Assembly: GCA_949316235.1 (NCBI GenBank)
Contig: OX438747.1
Coordinates: 27,470,618 to 27,534,617, forward strand
Direction of reading: 5' to 3'
Source: Oegoconia quadripuncta
Lineage: Eukaryota > Arthropoda > Insecta > Lepidoptera > Autostichidae
DNA length: 64,000 bases
How positions within the stretch are numbered: the first letter of the stretch is position 1; the number at the start of each line of letters is the position of its first letter. The position numbers and the translations under genes were made by a program. Below the pieces are notes generated by a model. It saw nothing but the letters and a program-made list of their open reading frames with translations, ran no database searches and was not told the origin of the DNA. Positions 12,501 to 20,089 of the stretch are shown one piece after another.

Positions 12501-15500
12501 ACGACAAATTGAAATTTAGTTAAACTTTGTGTGTATTATCGGATAACATTAAGCTAAGTATAGGCAGTGTAATTTTTAAATGTAACCGCTTTATAAAAGT
12601 TTCAGCGAATCTAAGAAATGATTATAGGAAGCACATGAAAAGAGCTCTGTTCAAGTGTTTTTATTACGTGATTTAGCCCAGAAATTAAAAAATATTTCAT
12701 GTGAAACCTTGAAATAATATTCCATTTTCCAAATAAAAAAAAAACAAATTTCGATATAGCTTTCAAAATCGCAGGAATTGATACATATGATTAACGAACG
12801 ATTAATAATGAAATATTATAATATAAAATAATAATTTTGTAATATAAAAACCTTTTTTTAATAGAGCGACCTCTCGAGTTTCTTGCTTGTTCTTCTCAGG
12901 GGAAAATTGCCTTTTGAACAAGCAGTAGCTTTAAAAATGTAAAATCTGACTATTTTAAGTGTACCCTGTGTACCTACAAAATAAAGCATTTTTTTATTTT
13001 GATTTTGAACAAAAAAAAACTCCAATTTCATAGGTAAAGACCGAATATCTATGTATTTATATCTCTGCAGATCGCCAGGTGCTTACATATTCCGGGCCAT
13101 GGACAACGAACCAGTAGCGATCATAGACTATATACACATGAAGGTGTTTAAGCACTCTGTGGTGCAAGAGCTGCAGTGTAGCTACTCTGATTACGCATCG
13201 TGGATTATAAGACTGTACCCTGACAGCCCTGTAGTGGAGGTCGAGTGGATGGTGGGGTCGATTCCCGTTGACGACGGCATTGGTAAGTGTCTTCATAATA
13301 GTATTTTTTTTTAACCTGATGTTAAGTGAAGATGAGGTCGAAGGTGGAAGCGTACTGACCCGGAAACCCCAACACATTTGGAGGACTGGCTATCTTATAT
13401 CTGACAACCGGAACACAACAATGCCATTAACATTGCTTGGAGGCAGATTTAGATAAGATGGTGGTAGCTAGCCAGGCGGACATTTAAAATGTCCTACCAC
13501 CAACCACTAAGTATAGAAAGAAAGAAACTGTTTATTCGCCACTTCGACACATATACCACAATTGTTAGGCAAGTAAAATAACAGAACACTCAAATAAGTG
13601 TCGCAACAGCGAAAGGGTAACGACTCAGCTATATGCTGAGCTTATAAGAGCTCAGCGCTGGTTTACTGTCGCACCCAGAGCAGACGAGTTACCGTCGCTT
13701 TTTGCATAAAGAGAGGACATTATATTTTTAGACATATATATTTTAGATTCCCGTGAAATATAGTATAGGCACCAGTTTATGAAACGACCTGTTTGGTGTA
13801 GCGGTTAGAAACTCTGACTGCTATACCAAAAGGTCGCGGGTTTGAATCCTGCTAGGGGCATATGTTTGCATGATACGGACATGTGTTCCCGAGTTATGGA
13901 TATTTTTCATTTATATGTGTAATTAATTACAAAAAAAAGTATTTGTATACTTTATCCACAATTTGGTATGCATAATACAAGCCTAGTTGCTTAGTGTGGA
14001 ACTAGATGGCGCTGTGTGTATGTGCAAAAGTATTTATTATTATTATTTTAAAACATATTCGGCGTTTCAAAATCGATCAAGCCGTTTAAGCAACAGGCGG
14101 TAACATAGCAATGATGGATGTTTATATAAATATTTATGTAGGTTTATCCGTCATCTAGTATCCATAGTACAAGCTTTGTTAGTTTGTGACTAGTTGATTG
14201 GTGTATGTGTGTGAAATTGCTTAGCGTGGAACTAGATGGCGCTGTGTGTATGTCTCAGGATATTTATTTTTATTATTTCTCTATAAAACAGGCAAGGAGG
14301 TGTTCATAAGGTACCAAACGGACCTGCAGAACGAGGGGGTATTCTACACCGACTCCAACGGCAGACAGACCGTGAAGAGAGTGAAGAACATGAGACCCTT
14401 GTACGACAACGTCAACAAGGACCCTGTTGCTGGTAATATCACTGGCATTCCACGGGTGGAATCAGATTAATGTTCGGAATTCCTTGTTTATGATGCAGTG
14501 GAAGTCTGGCAGAGTGGAATAAGATCAACCCATCTCCCGTTGGTGTCGTAAAAGGACCATCCCATCGCCTTCCATCCGTGTCGTAAAAGACCAACCCATC
14601 TCCTCCCGTCAGTGTCGTTAAAGGACCAACCCATCTTCTCTCGTTGGTATCGTAAAAAGACCAACCCATTTCCTCCCGTCGGTATCGTTAAAGGACCAAC
14701 CCTCTCCCCTTCCGTCCGTGTCGTAAAAGGACCAACCCATCTCCTCCCGTCAGTATCGTTAAAGGACCAACCCTCTCCCCTCCCGTCAGTGTCGTTAAAG
14801 GACCAACCCATTTTCTCTCGTTGGTGTCGTAAAAGGACCAACCCATCTCCTCCAGTCAGTATCGTTAAAGGACCAACCCTCTCCCCTTCCGCCCGTGTCG
14901 TAAAAGGACCAACTCATCTCTCCGCGTCGGTGTCGTAAAAGGACCAACCGATCCCCATCCGTCCGTATCGTAATAGGACCAACCGATCCCCATCCGTCCG
15001 TATCGTAATAGGACCAACCTACCTCCTTCCATCCGTGTCGTAAAAGACCAACCCATCTCCTCCCGTAGGTATCGTAAAAGGACCAACCCATCTCTCCGCG
15101 TCCGTGTCGTAAAAGGACCAACCCATCTCCTCCCGTCGGCTTTGTAAAAGGACCAACCCATCCCCTTCCGTCCGTATCGTAAAAGAACCAACCCACCTCC
15201 TTCCATCCGTGTCATAAAAGTACCAACCCATCTTCTCTCGTTGGTGTCGTAAAAAGACCAACCCATGTCCACCCGTCAGTGTCGTAAAAAGACCAACCCA
15301 TCTTCACCCGTCGGTGTGGTGAAAAGACCAACCCATCTTCACCCGTCGGTGTCGTGAAAGGATCAACCCATTTGCTGTAGGTGTAGAAAGACCAACTTAT
15401 CTCCTCCCGTAGGTGTCGTAAAAGGACCAACCCACTCTCCTCCTCCTCCCGTAAGTGTGTCGGTGTCGGTGTGGTAAACGGAGATCTTGAGCATTACAGT

Positions 15501-16970
15501 ATAGACCTTTTTGACTCCACCTTGCGACACCGACAATTAGATGGCAAACACGGCATTTTTTGTATGTGTCTCGACTGTGTAATATTTGTACCGGACTTTT
15601 TGTGTCATGAGATGGGTTTAAATACATTTTTCTTTCTTCTTTCTTTCTTCAATTATGGGCAGCAGTACCGAAAAACTACAATCGCCAAACCGCCTTCCCA
15701 ACACGTGACGATTACGGCAAATATTGTTGCCGAGATTTTTTTTTATACTATGTTAATAATTTCTAAGAAATCCTTGTAAATGTAATGACTGTTTGTCCCA
15801 AAATAAATTTTAAAAAAAACACCTTTGTACACGGACCTATCGTTTTGTACTCTGCTAATATTCTGGTGCAATAACGAATAATGGTGTCGATTCGGATGTA
15901 CACCAACTAAACTAAAACCAGTTTTGGAGTGGTGCCGTCGCATCGTACTGTTCCAGGGAGAAAGAGGCAGTACTACTTTAAAACTGGTTTTTTTTTAATG
16001 CACAACGGGTTGGTACTTGCCCTGATCACACCTGATGTTAAGTGAAGATGAGGTCGAAGGTGAAAGCGTACTGACCCGGAAACCCCACACATTTGGGGGA
16101 CTGGCTTATCTCTTTTAATTTAGTTCAGTTTAGTTGGTGTACATCCGAATCGACACCATTGTTACTTCCTTTCCTCCAGGCAACATATATCCAGTCACAT
16201 CGAAGATCTACCTGGAAGATGTAACAAAGAACATGAGGTTTTCGGTATTCAACGACAGAGCTCAAGGCGGCATGTCCATCCACGAGGGAGTCATTGACAT
16301 ATTCCTCAATCGGAGGATACTAACAGATGACAGTGGAACCAACTCTTACCTCAACGAAACAACGATAAACGACAAAGGAATATATACCAGAGGGAAGCAT
16401 TATTTATACCTGTCTAAAGCAGATTATAAACCTAATAAGATATTTGAGAAGAAATTTGCTAAAGAAATAGAATTGAGACCTCAAGTTCTTGTCACAAAGA
16501 GGAATCCTTATGGTGCTGCCTCTAAAAGGATTTGGGAGACACATGTAAATGAGTTTAGTTTTCTTAAAAATAAACTGCCTATTGGAGTACATTTGTTGAC
16601 CATCGAGTCTTGGAACGACGGTACAATTCTGCTAAGAATTGAAAATTACTTAGAGAAATCGGATACAATGAGATCGGGTATCAAGAAAGTGTTCATTCGC
16701 GATTTATTTACTAGTATAAGAATTAAAAGGGTTAAGGAAACCACGTTAGGAGGTAATATTTGGTTGAACGAGTTCTCGCCATTGCTATGGAAGAAGCGGG
16801 CGAAGTTTTTCAAGAACTTCAACGATTATTACGGGAATTTGCATGATTCAATAGAGTTTAGTGACGATGAGGACCCGAGTCCTCACGCTGGTAAACCTGA
16901 TCTTGATGCTGGGTTAATTTTGAGGCCGCAGCAAATCAGGACTTTTGTCTGTTGGTATGATTATGTATAA
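429..16970 (+). CDS. Man2b1-like: Lysosomal-type alpha-mannosidase (GH38), 3' eleven exons; 5' end outside window
   Basis: The eleven exons at 429-558, 1311-1386, 3156-3276, 4152-4242, 6079-6169, 8254-8634, 10422-10807, 12262-12416, 13071-13282, 14292-14432 and 16180-16970 all have AG/GT borders, agree in phase and give 857 residues plus a stop. Family landmarks appear in order: ETKQDDFFPY, TGMYTSRPALK, the Cys pair around RCPFNISSC, VIYNPLAWPV, LFIEN, SPGAYIFRAM, VEVEWMVGSIPV, FYTDSNGRQ, PVAGNIYPV, DRAQGGMS, VHLLTIESW, ETTLGGN and QIRTFVCW. GH38 enzymes of this class are zinc hydrolases that remove alpha-mannose from N-glycans in lysosomes. The catalytic Asp nucleophile and signal peptide would lie upstream of the window. 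Oddities are QDHN where the family has QHHD, and a ~195-residue acidic insert coded at 8409-8634 and 10422-10780. Insects carry several paralogues, so orthology is uncertain. The family assignment is firm; catalytic activity is doubtful. Confidence 0.95.
566..896 (-). mobile_element. SINE C, full length, abutting a splice donor
   Basis: On the - strand it has a tRNA-like head (CGCCTCCGTGGGTCAATGTA), B box GGTTCGATCCCCAGC, body with CTAGCTACCACCATCTTATC, and tail GAACCCGTCGTGCATAAAAA. Its poly-A tail (a T run on +) starts about 5 bases after the donor of the 429-558 exon. Confidence 0.88.
939..1198 (+). mobile_element. SINE C, 3' truncated, inverted relative to the copy at 566
   Basis: The head GCCTCCTTGGCTCAATGTAA, B box and body are present and it stops at about CTTCGACTTCAT, so the 3' tail is missing. 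With the copy at 566-896 it forms a large hairpin with a ~40-base spacer. Confidence 0.85.
1311..1386 (+). CDS. Alpha-mannosidase exon: helix before the HHD motif
   Basis: The acceptor is gacag and the donor is gtaatt at 1387. It reads MVKQLQVLAKLWNNDKKLED and ends FKWIM plus one base (phase 1). This matches the helical stretch that precedes the active-site HHD motif in GH38 enzymes. Confidence 0.88.
1491..2012. mobile_element. Mariner-like MITE (family D) with a nested LINE end
   Basis: It is bounded by terminal inverted repeats like GGTCCTTACCTATGAAATTG with TA at the ends. The body matches five other copies in the window. It is interrupted at 1752-1851 by a LINE 3' end. No transposase frame is present. 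Confidence 0.82.
1752..1851 (-). mobile_element. LINE F 3' end, nested in a mariner-like MITE
   Basis: A T run then ATATGAGAGGGCGGCAAACG and CATGGACACCCGCAACACCA is the inverse of a LINE 3' end with a poly-A tail. Fuller copies are at 22684 and 37961. Confidence 0.8.
2103..2312 (+). mobile_element. LINE ORF tail, broken by a stop
   Basis: It reads MLGHLIRHDDFIKTIIEERI, then EGKRKRGRP, a stop, and SYMQQIKEKLNVLSYQEVKR. The GH-RHD and EGKR-RGRP motifs are typical of RTE-type LINE C-termini. It is a dead fragment. Confidence 0.8.
2337..2602 (+). mobile_element. SINE A, full length
   Basis: The tRNA-like head has A and B boxes and is followed by the GGGGCATATGTTTGTGTGAT body, an A-rich internal run, and a conserved 3' part with CTAGATGGCGCTGTGTGT. 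It directly follows a LINE fragment. Confidence 0.88.
3156..3276 (+). CDS. Alpha-mannosidase exon carrying altered active-site motif
   Basis: The acceptor is ttcag at 3151-3155 and the donor is gtaagt at 3277. With the base carried over it reads GVIQDHNIISGALKPRVKSY and ends LKQAF, phase 2. The usual GVMQHHDAVSGT is replaced by QDHNIISGA (codons 3164-3190). The second His, a zinc ligand in solved GH38 structures, is kept; the first His and the Asp are not. Confidence 0.92.
3600..3815 (+). mobile_element. Retroelement 3' end with (TCTA)n-type tail
   Basis: TTAAAATCAGTGTTTTGCTC and a final AATAAACGATCTATCTATCT are arranged like 53700-53960, which ends ATAAACGCTTTATCTATCTA. Both look like tails of the same retroelement. 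Confidence 0.55.
3945..4072 (-). mobile_element. SINE C 5' half
   Basis: The inverted head and B box are present; the element is cut in the body after the CCTACCACCAA block. It lies about 80 bases before the 4152 exon. Confidence 0.8.
4152..4242 (+). CDS. Alpha-mannosidase exon: NISSC cysteine motif
   Basis: The acceptor is ttaatag at 4145-4151 and the donor is gtaagt at 4243. It reads KLRKSPSGTIYYRCPFNISS and then CLGTNGNSSY, ending in phase 0. The C-x-x-N-I-S-x-C pattern is typical of lysosomal mannosidases, and NIS and NSS are potential N-glycosylation sites. A 110-bp repeat array begins about 20 bases after the donor, and a SINE C fragment ends about 80 bases before the exon. Confidence 0.9.
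4262..6012 (+). repeat. ~110-bp tandem repeat array with interspersed spacer unit
   Basis: CAGACTAATGCCCGCCGGTA recurs at 4273, 4383, 4493 and 4602, spaced 110, 110 and 109 bp, and continues to about 5620. A second ~140-bp module (CCGCTCGTGTAGAGATAGAT, then AGAGCTCTACTTTTAGGG) recurs near 4690, 4940 and 5400. The array begins ~20 bases after the splice donor at 4243 and is split by the hairpin MITE 5615-5966. Confidence 0.88.
5615..5966. mobile_element. Hairpin MITE with perfect 69-bp arms
   Basis: Arms 5615-5683 and 5898-5966 are exact inverse complements starting ATATACAGGGTGTCCCTGG. The ~214-bp interior is A/T-rich with long A runs. It is inserted in the 110-bp tandem array, which resumes after 5966. 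Confidence 0.85.
6079..6169 (+). CDS. Alpha-mannosidase exon: VIYNPLAWP, start of beta-rich domain
   Basis: The acceptor is tctttcag and the donor is gtaatt at 6170. It reads MVIYNPLAWPVTMPVRLPSW and then GMPIIVHDSK plus one base (phase 1). The V-YNPL-W motif opens the middle beta-sandwich domain of GH38 proteins. Confidence 0.95.
6602..6649. repeat. Perfect hairpin, 20-bp arms, 8-base loop
   Basis: TTGGCAATTTCAGGTATGTA (6602-6621), loop CAGGTAGG, then the exact inverse (6630-6649). It lies in a mannosidase intron. Confidence 0.85.
6989..7966. repeat. Segment bounded by ~50-bp imperfect inverted repeats
   Basis: ATTAGGTAAGTGAAATAGAA with nearby TTTTTACCGT at about 6993-7042 returns inverted at about 7913-7966. 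A LINE fragment (7226-7800) lies between. Related sequence occurs at 54950-55075, so the flanks may be two copies of one repeat. Confidence 0.5.
7226..7800 (+). mobile_element. LINE H fragment (RT C-terminus plus 3' UTR)
   Basis: It carries broken coding sequence like [20 protein letters not shown], also found intact on the - strand at 49099-49200. A 3' UTR ends with AATAAAATATTTTGATTTGA. It has several stops. Confidence 0.75.
7978..8222 (-). mobile_element. SINE A with most of the tRNA head deleted
   Basis: The conserved 3' part (ACACAGCGCCATCTAG) and body are present inverted. The B-box region is missing, leaving only the extreme head near 8205-8222. A short insertion interrupts the body near 8060-8090. 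It ends about 30 bases before the 8254 exon. Confidence 0.75.
8254..8634 (+). CDS. Alpha-mannosidase exon: middle domain plus first half of acidic insert
   Basis: The acceptor is ttcacag and the donor is gtaagg at 8635. The first ~50 residues, up to GFKSYFVEV, match the family. From 8409 the sequence is first basic (RYKRSIIKKLKKN) and then rich in Asp, Glu and Thr (LLDDMEADYEYFDD, TTTDEGDVSG). It has no counterpart in ordinary lysosomal mannosidases. It ends in phase 1. Confidence 0.93.
8697..9030 (-). mobile_element. SINE C, full length
   Basis: All parts are present from the T run and ATGCACAACGG tail to the head GGAGGCGGTT. It lies about 60 bases after the 8634 donor. Confidence 0.88.
9178..9560 (-). 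mobile_element. LINE 3' end, diverged
   Basis: The inverse of a tail such as TTTTGATTTTGATTTTGAAA is followed by sequence with AGGGAGAAGAAGCGACAAGA, in the layout of the other LINE H-type tails. No clear coding remnant was identified. Confidence 0.5.
9831..10090 (+). mobile_element. SINE C, 5' truncated
   Basis: It starts after the B box at GTACATGTTTAAGTACTCGG and runs to the poly-A tail. The head is missing, as expected of 5'-truncated retrocopies. Confidence 0.85.
10422..10807 (+). CDS. Alpha-mannosidase exon: second half of acidic insert, then SNDLFIENK
   Basis: The acceptor is gacag and the donor is gtaaga at 10808. Most of the exon is low-complexity and hydrophilic (TPKPEEKEPAKSEVIEEKDY). 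The last nine residues, SNDLFIENK, return to the family at the LxIEN strand. It ends in phase 0. Confidence 0.93.
10883..11147 (+). mobile_element. SINE A, full length
   Basis: CGACCTGTTTGGTGTAGTGG head, GGGTTCGAATCCCGC B box, GGGGCATATG body and the CTAGATGGCGCTGTGTGT 3' block are all present. It starts about 75 bases after the mannosidase exon ending at 10807. Confidence 0.88.
11188..11622. mobile_element. Mariner-like MITE (family D), full length
   Basis: About 434 bp with both terminal inverted repeats (left TTTTACCTATGAAATTGGAG, right inverted) and TA flanks. It is a good reference copy because nothing is inserted in it. Confidence 0.85.
11741..12060 (+). mobile_element. SINE C, full length with small tail deletion
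   Basis: Head, B box and body are intact. A few bases are lost in the CTTCCACCTTCGACC part of the tail before the final A-rich run. Confidence 0.86.
12262..12416 (+). CDS. Alpha-mannosidase exon: YIYIGLNEATKKVETI
   Basis: The acceptor is attccag and the donor is gtacat at 12417. It reads YIYIGLNEATKKVETIALIN and ends PDNKFE plus two bases. It lines up with the IEN...F-tGl...FFWY segment of the family. The phase joins LFIENK upstream and RSPGAYIFRAM downstream. Confidence 0.92.
12450..13048. mobile_element. Mariner-like MITE (family D), one end lost, nested LINE tail
   Basis: The left terminal repeat is missing and the right one (AATTTCATAGGTAAAGACC) is present. A LINE 3' end lies inside at about 12790-13013. 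The element ends about 20 bases before the 13071 exon. Confidence 0.8.
12790..13013 (+). mobile_element. LINE H 3' end nested in a mariner-like MITE
   Basis: CTTGCTTGTTCTTCTCAGGG, GAACAAGCAGTAGCTTTAAA and CTACAAAATAAAGCATTTTT match the inverted copies at 32680 and 45676. It splits the MITE at 12450-13048. Confidence 0.8.
13071..13282 (+). CDS. Alpha-mannosidase exon: SPGAYIFRAM ... VEVEWMVGSIPV
   Basis: The acceptor is tctctgcag and the donor is gtaagt at 13283. It reads SPGAYIFRAMDNEPVAIIDY and ends VEVEWMVGSIPVDDGI plus one base. SGAYIFRP and LE-EW-VGPIP are hallmark blocks of lysosomal alpha-mannosidases. Confidence 0.95.
13304..13506 (-). mobile_element. SINE C, truncated
   Basis: The tail and body are present inverted and the head is absent. 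The T run starts about 20 bases after the donor of the 13071-13282 exon. Confidence 0.82.
13510..13700 (-). mobile_element. Probable LINE 3' end
   Basis: AGAAAGAAACTGTTTATTCG followed by CCACTTCGACACATATACCA resembles inverted tails of lepidopteran LINEs. No coding remnant is visible, so this is tentative. Confidence 0.45.
13783..14040 (+). mobile_element. SINE A, diverged copy
   Basis: The head begins CGACCTGTTTGGTGTAGCGG with B box GGGTTTGAATCCTGC. The 3' block CTAGATGGCGCTGTGTGT ends near 14022 and is followed by an AT-rich tail. Confidence 0.82.
14095..14260 (+). mobile_element. SINE B 3' part followed by a SINE A 3' block
   Basis: The body TTTATATAAATATTTATGTA with a tail like GACTAGTTGATTGGTGTA is typical of SINE B without its head. 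From about 14221 it runs into a second SINE A 3' block (CTAGATGGCGCTGTGTGT). It is a chimera or nested insertion. Confidence 0.6.
14292..14432 (+). CDS. Alpha-mannosidase exon: KEVFIRYQTDL ... FYTDSNGRQ
   Basis: The acceptor is aaaacag and the donor is gtaata at 14433. It reads GKEVFIRYQTDLQNEGVFYT and ends VNKDPVA plus one base. The FYTDSNGR block is diagnostic of the family. A ~35-bp minisatellite starts about 90 bases downstream, in the next intron. Confidence 0.95.
14520..15470 (+). repeat. ~35-bp minisatellite in a mannosidase intron, about 27 units
   Basis: Units built on AAAGGACCAACCCATCTCCT and CCCGTCGGTGTCGTA recur with spacing of about 33-37 bp. Open frames through it give GWSFYDTDGRR-type repeats on the - strand, but these are artefacts of the array. 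Single related monomers occur at 6218-6245 and, inverted, at 33866-33912. Confidence 0.9.
15990..16115 (-). mobile_element. SINE C 3' fragment
   Basis: Only the inverted tail and part of the body are present, ending at GGGGGACTGGCTTATCTC. Confidence 0.78.
16180..16970 (+). CDS. Alpha-mannosidase last exon (C-terminal domain and stop)
   Basis: The acceptor is ctccag at 16174-16179 and TAA is at 16968-16970. It encodes 262 residues from GNIYPVTSKIYLED to QIRTFVCWYDYV. Family blocks are DRAQGGMSIHEG, RRILTDDSG, ELRPQVLVTKRNPYGAA, PIGVHLLTIESW, IRDLFTSIRIKRVKETTLGG and LILRPQQIRTF. The end matches the normal C-terminus of the family, so the gene is not truncated here. Confidence 0.96.
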
Positions 16971-17122
16971 TTCTATTACAAACTTTGAAGAGTAAATTTT
17001 TCGAAATGAGTAAACCGATTCTAATGAAACTTTATACGCAAAAAGCGTAAAAGTACATCAGTGACGTGTACAGTATTTTGCCACAGGGTAGGTAGATTAA
17101 TAAAATTTGCTCTTAAATGAGA

Positions 17123-17128
17123 AATAAA
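17123..17128 (+). promoter_or_regulatory. Candidate polyadenylation signal AATAAA of the alpha-mannosidase gene
   Basis: This is the first AATAAA on the + strand after the stop codon, about 150 bases downstream. The intervening 3' UTR contains, at 16990-17050, a segment resembling a dispersed repeat also seen at 54885-54935. Use of this signal is inferred from position only. Confidence 0.5.
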
Positions 17129-17198
17129 TCAACTACAATGTTATACTAATTCTTATAGTAATGCTCGCTGCTGTTTAGAATATTTATTCATTTCAACC

Positions 17199-17528
17199 GC
17201 CACCGTGGCTCAATGTAAACAACATTGGGTTTACGATTCGGAGGTCGTGGGTTCGATCCCCAGCGGGGTACATGTTTAAGTACTCGATTTGGTTGGTGGT
17301 AGGGCATTTTAAATGATCCGCCTGGCTAGCTACCACCATATTATCCAAATCTGCCGCCAAGCAGCAATGTTAATAACATTGTTGTGTTCCAGTTGTCAGA
17401 GATAAGATAGTCAGTCCCCCAAAGGTGTTGGGGTTTCCGGGTCGGTACGCTCCACCTTCGACCTCATCTTCACTTAACATCAGGTGTGATTGAGGTAAAG
17501 TACGAACCCGTCGTGCATAAAAAAATAT
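17199..17528 (+). mobile_element. SINE C, full length
   Basis: Head CCGCCACCGTGGCTCAATGT, B box, body and tail ending in CGTCGTGCATAAAAAAAT are present, just past the mannosidase 3' UTR. Confidence 0.88.
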
Positions 17529-17654
17529 AAATCAGCTGTCTTGACAATGCATTTAGAGGAAAGCTTACAATTTTCTAGGGTAGACACTGCCTTCCTGTAC
17601 GCTACTGACGTACATAGTTCTAAAAAGTTAGTAGAGAAGAGAAAAAGAGTCATC

Positions 17655-17702
17655 ATCATATCAGCCGAAAGACGTCCACTGCTGGACAAAGGCATCACCC
17701 AA
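17655..17702 (+). repeat. Fragment of an RTE-like tail (GTCCACTGCTGGACA)
   Basis: GCCGAAAGACGTCCACTGCT followed by GGACAAAGGC is a short block common in lepidopteran repeats. Relatives lie at 44575-44660 and 58757-58860. Confidence 0.6.
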
Positions 17703-18059
17703 TGTATTTTAATCTTTACGTTTAATAATAACCAACTATAAAAATACACCCGTATTGCTACTATTAGTGCAAACCTCATCTACCCTAAGGTTTGCTTGGA
17801 AGAGATTGTTAAAGTGTTTGTTGGTTATTTTTAAGGTTGGATGGTTTTATTTGTTTGCATATTAGATATTTAATGTTGAAACCGGTTTAAAAACCGAACA
17901 ACCGCTGTTGGCTTTGTATTTATGTATTTAGATAAGAGGACAAATTGGAGAGAAATAATATATAAATAAATAAATAAGACCGAATTGTGTTCTATTGTTA
18001 TCATCAAAAATTATTGTAAATTACTTTGCACAATAAAGAGTATTTGCATTGTATTGTAT

Positions 18060-18410
18060 TTTTATCTCATCCACTCCACACATTTCGGGGAGTGTGCGTT
18101 GGAATTACGTAATCTTATTCCACCGTCACCCTTCCATCTTCGGACCACTAGGCGTGGGGAGGGATTCCACCCGTATATAGTTAATATACCGAACATTCGC
18201 ACTAAGAAGTTCGATTCTTCATTTATCATCCGAACAGCCAAGCCATGGAACTCCCTTCCGGCGTCAGTCTTTCCTGAATCCTACAACCTTGGGATCTTCA
18301 AGAGCAGGGTGAATAGGCATTTACTGGGATCGCGTGCTTCATCTTCGACCACATCGTCACTTTCCATCAGGTGAGATTGTGGACAAACGCGAATCCAGTC
18401 AATCATAAAA
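18060..18410 (+). mobile_element. LINE G 3' end
   Basis: It encodes [20 protein letters not shown], then [20 protein letters not shown] and ends TTSSLSIR with a stop, 3' UTR and poly-A. This is the C-terminus of a CR1/Jockey-type LINE protein. Its final ~60 bases resemble the SINE C tail. Confidence 0.85.
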
Positions 18411-18734
18411 AAAAACTCCCAATTTCACTGTGTTCACGGTTATTTCCACGTTCATACATGTACCTACGTTTGTGTAAATGGGGTTTGGGCTAGGTTTGTC
18501 TTATGTTTGGGTTTGTGTGTCGCTAAATGGGTCACATAAACGATTCTTATTCTTAATTAAAAACACCAATAATAACAAAAATAAGCATTTATTTGAGAAT
18601 AATATAATCATAATCAATATAGAAAAATGTATAAATAGAGACCTTAGACCCTTCTATCTGTTAAATATGTGGACGACTGTCCATGTGGCCAACGAAATGT
18701 GTCATACGAATGTACTTGTCACTTTACTGTGTTT

Positions 18735-18838
18735 AATGTTCGTATTCATCACACAAACATCCACCCCTCGCGGGATTCGAACCCGCAACCGTTGGTTTCG
18801 CTGATAGGGTCACTATCCACTACACCAATCGGTCGTCA
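18735..18838 (-). mobile_element. SINE B head fragment
   Basis: On the - strand it begins GACGACCGATTGGTGTAGTG and carries TCAGCGAAACCAACGG and B box GGGTTCGAATCCCGC. The 3' part is absent. Confidence 0.75.
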
Positions 18839-18959
18839 ATTTATGCATGACATTATTAATATTATTATTGACATCTTATTATATTCGCTGAAATAGGAAT
18901 AGGGTGTACTTTTAATTTATTGTTTTTGTTCATTGTTGATTGACTGTGGAATTGGAGCA

Positions 18960-19085
18960 CTTTCTTTAAACTTACAACATACATATATGTAGCTTCATAA
19001 AAATTATAACTATTGGTAATTGAAACGACATTAATAACATAAATATCCCTTTCCTCCATATTGCCATGCCTGACAAGGTACATGT
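18960..19085 (-). repeat. Dispersed repeat shared with 54700-54810, inverted
   Basis: On the - strand it has TGTCAGGCA, ATATGGAGGAAAGGGATAT and GTCGTTTCAATTACCAATAG, then TTATGAAGCTACATA. The same order occurs on + at 54722-54808. Confidence 0.75.
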
Positions 19086-20089
19086 GTATGTTAGTACTTA
19101 CCTATGTATTGTAACTATGGCATGTGTAATACAATAAATATATGAATTATGAATTATTTGAAATTTCACCCTGTATCCAACATATAACACATCAAACGTA
19201 TTTTATAGTCTTAAGGAATTTTATTCTAAAAGAGCACCATTGAAATATTTATTATTAATACTTTGACATTTTTATATTTTTATAGCAATGCAAATGTTAG
19301 ATTTTATTAATATTATAATTAATTTTAATTCCCTAATTTAAATTATATATGCATGAAAATTAATATTGTACGCCTGTTAGAGGTAAGGACTGTCGAACCA
19401 ATGCAACAATATTGTAATATCACCTATGTACCACAGTTCTACAATAAATTGATATTGATTCTGATTCTGTGTTTGTTACCTCCTAAACGACTGGACGGAT
19501 TTGGATGAAATTTAGTTGGTAGGATATGGATTAATAAAATTTCTTGCTGAACCGATATTTATGAAACGTTACTATTTATGGAAGTGATCAAATAATTTTA
19601 TTGACGCATTTCCTTGGCCACAGGCACTACAATAATTTCCTATAGAAAACTCATTTTACAATTTGCTTGTAAATATTTTTTTTTCCTGTTTTTCTTTCTA
19701 TTAAAATTAAATACAAAACATTCATTATTGCTCTACGAACAGAATTAAAAAAAAATTAACATGACATTGAATTTTTCTCACCGAGTAAGCTTATTATTTG
19801 TATATAAAACTTTTTTATGAATTAAAATATGATATCAAGGTGATATCAATGCATCGACCAATGAACTGTAATTTTTAATAAGACATGTATTGAAAGACAA
19901 GTCGGTTAGCTTCATTTAATTCATATAAATGAATGGAATACCTTGGACCACATACGAGGATTTGGCTCAATAAATACCTCCTATATTATTACGTGTCGCA
20001 ACTGCGCGCGGTGATGGAGCCTATTAAGAGGCATTATTCCGTCCACTGGCGCCCTCATTGGGTAAATTAATATTTCTTTTTAAATCTAA

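Noticed and set aside
14439..15430. Proteins with repeated GWSFYDTDGRR-like sequence on the - strand
   Set aside because: They are translations of the ~35-bp minisatellite in a mannosidase intron, with no start context, conserved domain or splice support.
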